A stretch of 6,987 nucleotides of DNA from Methanoregula sp. (GTDB lineage: Archaea; Halobacteriota; Methanomicrobia; Methanomicrobiales; Methanospirillaceae): the NCBI GenBank assembly GCA_026394635.1, contig JAPKXV010000137.1:1-6987 (forward strand), given 5' to 3'. Positions 5,339 to 6,987 of the stretch are shown here, in pieces. The position numbers and the translations under genes are program-made. Every line of letters begins with the position of its first letter. Position 1 is the stretch's first letter. Under the pieces are notes generated by a model, which was not told the origin of the DNA, did no database searches, and was given only the letters and a program-made list of their open reading frames with translations.

Positions 5339-6274
5339 TTGGGGATAGGATCTGTACAACGGGAAGATCCAAGATGCTCCTTGTGCGTAGAACCGGCAGT
5401 CATTTACCTCCGATACGCAAAGAGACATCTCTGCCGCGCTCATTTGATCGAAGATATCGAACAGCGTGTCCTCTCGACCGTTGAAAACAAAAAACTGATT
5501 TCAACCGGAGATCGAATCGCTGTCGCATTGAGCGGGGGCAAGGATAGTACCGCGCTACTGATTTTACTATGCAGACTCCTTCCCGCATTAAAAGACGTTT
5601 CACTTGTCGCAATTACCATAGATGAGGGGATCACCAGCTACCGCGAGGATACAGTCCATTCGGCTGAAGATCTCACCCGGCGTCTCGGGATCGAGCATCA
5701 TTGTATTTCATTTACGGAACAATTCGGGGACCCATTAGATGATCTTCTTAAAGGCAGGGAATCGCAGGCGTGCAGTATCTGCGGCATCCTGCGGAAAAAG
5801 GCACTGAACATCGGGGCACACAGGGTGGGAGCGACGAAACTTGCCACCGGCCATAACCTTGACGATGAGGCACAGTCAGTCCTGATGAACGTGCTGAGGG
5901 GCGACCTTCCCCGGCTTGTCCGAAATTCCGGTAATGATTCCCAAAGTGCGTTTATCCAGAGAATCAAACCGCTCGCTTACATTTCTGAAAAAGAGATCGC
6001 GACATACCTTATACTCAATGACGCGTGGAAGAACCTTCCGGAGTGTCCGTACACCCGATATGCCCTAAGACGGGAGGTTAGGACCATGCTCACAACGCTT
6101 GAGTACCGGTACCCCGGCACCATGCTTCGCCTTATGGAGAGTAAAAGGAAGATCGAATACTACTGTGCAGGATCCATGGTTTGTGAACCGATCCGCGGTT
6201 GCCGGGAATGCGGCGATCCCTGCAGTGGCGACATCTGCCAGGTATGCTTGCTCCGCCGCTCTCTGGGATTATAA
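5339..6274 (+). CDS. tRNA thiolation enzyme, TtuA/NcsA (Ncs6/CTU1) family
   Basis: Members adenylate a tRNA uridine and replace its 2-oxygen with sulfur (U34 in NcsA/Ncs6, U54 in TtuA). The 311-residue protein has the full architecture. An N-terminal zinc finger carries C13, C16 and C32 with nearby histidines. The PP-loop ATP site SGGKDST lies at 65-71. The cluster cysteines C145 and C148 (CSIC) and C236 (ECPYTR) correspond to the [4Fe-4S] ligands of TtuA. The motif GHNLDDEAQ lies at 171-179, and a C-terminal zinc finger holds C288, C291, C300 and C303. The only good in-frame start is TTG at 5339, three bases after GGTGA and the stop of the carrier gene. An ATG at 5335 overlapping that stop is out of frame. 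The tight link to the carrier suggests sulfur comes from its thiocarboxylate. Which uridine is modified cannot be decided from sequence. Confidence 0.9.
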   Translation: MGIGSVQREDPRCSLCVEPAVIYLRYAKRHLCRAHLIEDIEQRVLSTVENKKLISTGDRIAVALSGGKDSTALLILLCRLLPALKDVSLVAITIDEGITSYREDTVHSAEDLTRRLGIEHHCISFTEQFGDPLDDLLKGRESQACSICGILRKKALNIGAHRVGATKLATGHNLDDEAQSVLMNVLRGDLPRLVRNSGNDSQSAFIQRIKPLAYISEKEIATYLILNDAWKNLPECPYTRYALRREVRTMLTTLEYRYPGTMLRLMESKRKIEYYCAGSMVCEPIRGCRECGDPCSGDICQVCLLRRSLGL

Positions 6275-6425
6275 TGCGACTCCCTGGATCGGAAAGGGTT
6301 CCCTCCATGGTCAGTAGAACAATCAACAGGTGTAGAACACCATATTAGAGTACCTCGTCTCTTCTCCCGTTGCGGTACCCTTCATGGTCGAGTGTAATAT
6401 AGGAAAATCCTGCCGGTTGCAGAAC
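6275..6425 (+). other. Intergenic stretch after the thiolase gene, nothing coding seen
   Basis: This gap has no convincing gene. It contains two small inverted repeats (GGAA-AGGG-TTCC near 6291, and GGTGT-AGA-ACACC at 6329-6341) and no strong T-tract, so termination of the thiolase transcript is unclear. The adjoining promoter elements and tRNA are listed separately. Confidence 0.4.
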
Positions 6426-6434
6426 CTATAAATA
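6426..6434 (+). promoter_or_regulatory. TATA box of tRNA-Cys 2 / pscS
   Basis: CTATAAATA is identical to the box of tRNA-Cys 1. It lies 62 bases before the tRNA 5' end (from its first T), so transcription would start near 6453. Operator copy 3 abuts it directly. Confidence 0.75.
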
Positions 6435-6448
6435 TTCACAATTGTTAT
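6435..6448. promoter_or_regulatory. Palindromic operator copy 3, directly after the TATA box of tRNA-Cys 2
   Basis: TTCACAATTGTTAT matches the consensus at 12 of 14 positions and keeps the palindromic core ACAATTGT. It starts at the base after the TATA box, so a bound protein would be expected to hinder TBP/TFB or polymerase. Its centre is 28 bases from that of copy 4. Confidence 0.6.
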
Positions 6449-6462
6449 CTAGTACAGTCAAG

Positions 6463-6476
6463 TTCACAATCGTGAA
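6463..6476. promoter_or_regulatory. Palindromic operator copy 4, upstream of tRNA-Cys 2
   Basis: TTCACAATCGTGAA matches the consensus at 13 of 14 positions; both arms TTCAC and GTGAA are perfect. It lies 12 bases before the tRNA 5' end, comparable to copy 2 before tRNA-Cys 1 (7 bases). Confidence 0.65.
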
Positions 6477-6488
6477 TTCAGATGACCT

Positions 6489-6560
6489 GCCAAGGTGGCG
6501 GAGTGGCTACGCGGTTGACTGCAGATCAACTACAACCCGGTTCGATTCCGGGCCTTGGCT
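6489..6560 (+). tRNA. tRNA-Cys (anticodon GCA), copy 2
   Basis: The 72-base cloverleaf has acceptor stem GCCAAGG/CCTTGGC, D stem GCG/CGC, anticodon stem GTTGA/TCAAC, anticodon GCA at 6521-6523, T stem CCCGG/CCGGG and discriminator U at 6560. CCA is not encoded. Relative to copy 1, one acceptor pair and one anticodon-stem pair are changed on both sides, plus one T-loop base, so both copies appear functional. No long T-run follows; instead a hairpin begins at the next base and pscS starts 75 bases downstream. A joint tRNA-mRNA transcript, processed by tRNase Z, is therefore plausible. Confidence 0.97.
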
Positions 6561-6635
6561 TTCTGAGGGGTTTGTCAGAATCCCGAAGAGAAGAAGAAAT
6601 GCAGAGCTTTTCTTCAACGTAGGTAGGGTAAAACC
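6561..6635 (+). promoter_or_regulatory. Structured leader between tRNA-Cys 2 and pscS
   Basis: Two perfect inverted repeats occur here. The first is TTCTGA/TCAGAA (6561-6566, 6575-6580, 8-base loop), beginning at the base after the tRNA. The second is GAAGAAA/TTTCTTC (6593-6599, 6609-6615, 9-base loop). A seven-codon open frame, ATG at 6599 to TAG at 6620-6622 (MQSFSST), overlaps the second repeat. The pscS ribosome binding site GGTAGGG lies at 6622-6628. These could be incidental or form a leader control region; no cysteine codon is present in the short frame. Confidence 0.35.
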
Positions 6636-6987
6636 ATGTCAATCAGGATCCAGAAAACATTCGAAGCACTCTTCGCGCTCGAAGAGGTCCGGGGACTCTT
6701 CCGCGAGTCTCTCCCGACCGGATTTGATGCCGTAGAGGAGGCCACGTTTCATCAGCGGATTGCCGAACTCAAGGCAATCATCGCTGATCTTGAAGCGGGA
6801 ACCGGCACACCAAAAGTAACAAAGATAGCCGGGACTCTCGACATCAGATCACGGGAGGAACAGTATATCAACATCCACCCCATTCAGGCAGCCGGAAGGC
6901 TGACTACAGAGGCGCGAAAAGCTATCATCTCCTATGGTGACGGGTACTCAACGTGTGACGCCTGCCGAAAACCGTTCCGGCTCGATA
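6636..6987 (+). CDS. pscS: O-phospho-L-seryl-tRNA:Cys-tRNA synthase (SepCysS), 5' part, cut by window edge
   Basis: SepCysS is a PLP enzyme that converts phosphoseryl-tRNA-Cys into cysteinyl-tRNA-Cys, the methanogen route to cysteine. The 117 visible residues match its N-terminal region: YINIHPIQAAGRLTTEARKA at 77-96, then GDGYSTCDACR at 101-111. The pair C107/C110 corresponds to the essential CxxC cysteines of the family, which take part in sulfur transfer. About 75 residues precede the conserved core. This N-terminal extension has a predicted helical character (FEALFALEEVRGLFRE) and may be the part that contacts SepRS or tRNA, as I recall for SepCysE-like domains. GGTAGGG upstream supports the ATG. 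The PLP lysine and third cysteine lie beyond the window. Placement directly after a tRNA-Cys gene, its own substrate, is notable. The family call is confident despite truncation. Confidence 0.9.
   Translation, partial: MSIRIQKTFEALFALEEVRGLFRESLPTGFDAVEEATFHQRIAELKAIIADLEAGTGTPKVTKIAGTLDIRSREEQYINIHPIQAAGRLTTEARKAIISYGDGYSTCDACRKPFRLD

Noticed and set aside
6442..6735. Open + strand frame through tRNA-Cys 2 and into pscS
   Set aside because: It translates the tRNA gene and the operators and conflicts with the pscS frame; not a real protein.
1..6987. CRISPR array, insertion sequence or integrase-type mobile element
   Set aside because: No regularly spaced repeats, transposase-like frames or flanking att duplications were seen; the only long repeats are the two tRNA-Cys genes.

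Overview
The window looks like a chromosomal segment of a methanogenic archaeon, most likely of the order Methanomicrobiales (for example a Methanoregula-like lineage). This rests on a Sep-tRNA:Cys-tRNA synthase (tRNA-dependent cysteine synthesis, typical of methanogens) at the right edge, archaeal TATA boxes of the form CTATAAATA, tRNA genes without encoded CCA, oligo-T terminators, and a TtuA/NcsA-type tRNA thiolase. The species assignment is inference.

All recognised genes are on the + strand, and nearly all move sulfur. Left block: a cysteine desulfurase (nifS) overlapping an IscU-type Fe-S scaffold (nifU). Second block: an E1-like adenylyltransferase (moeB) overlapping moaD, followed by moaE; together these form the molybdopterin synthase sulfur-transfer module. 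Centre: a small cysteine-free winged-helix protein, then a first tRNA-Cys gene. Next come a radical-SAM gene that is broken near its 3' end, a second small ThiS/MoaD-like sulfur carrier ending in GG, and a TtuA/NcsA-type tRNA thiolase. Right edge: a second tRNA-Cys gene just upstream of the 5' part of pscS (SepCysS), which makes Cys-tRNA from phosphoseryl-tRNA.

The most interesting signal is a repeated palindrome, consensus TTCACAATTGTGAA. It occurs once upstream of the winged-helix gene, once upstream of tRNA-Cys 1, and twice upstream of tRNA-Cys 2/pscS; no copy this good was noticed inside a gene. The simplest reading is a local, apparently undescribed regulatory circuit: the winged-helix protein controls itself and both tRNA-Cys genes, plus perhaps the genes behind them. 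A weaker half-site lies upstream of moeB. This rests on sequence pattern and position only.

The genes would work together as follows. NifS mobilises sulfur from cysteine to NifU (Fe-S clusters) and possibly to carrier proteins. MoeB activates MoaD, and perhaps the ThiS-like carrier, by adenylating the C-terminal glycine. MoaD/MoaE make molybdopterin. The ThiS-like protein and the TtuA-like enzyme thiolate tRNA. SepCysS uses sulfur to make the cysteine carried by the tRNA-Cys species encoded here.
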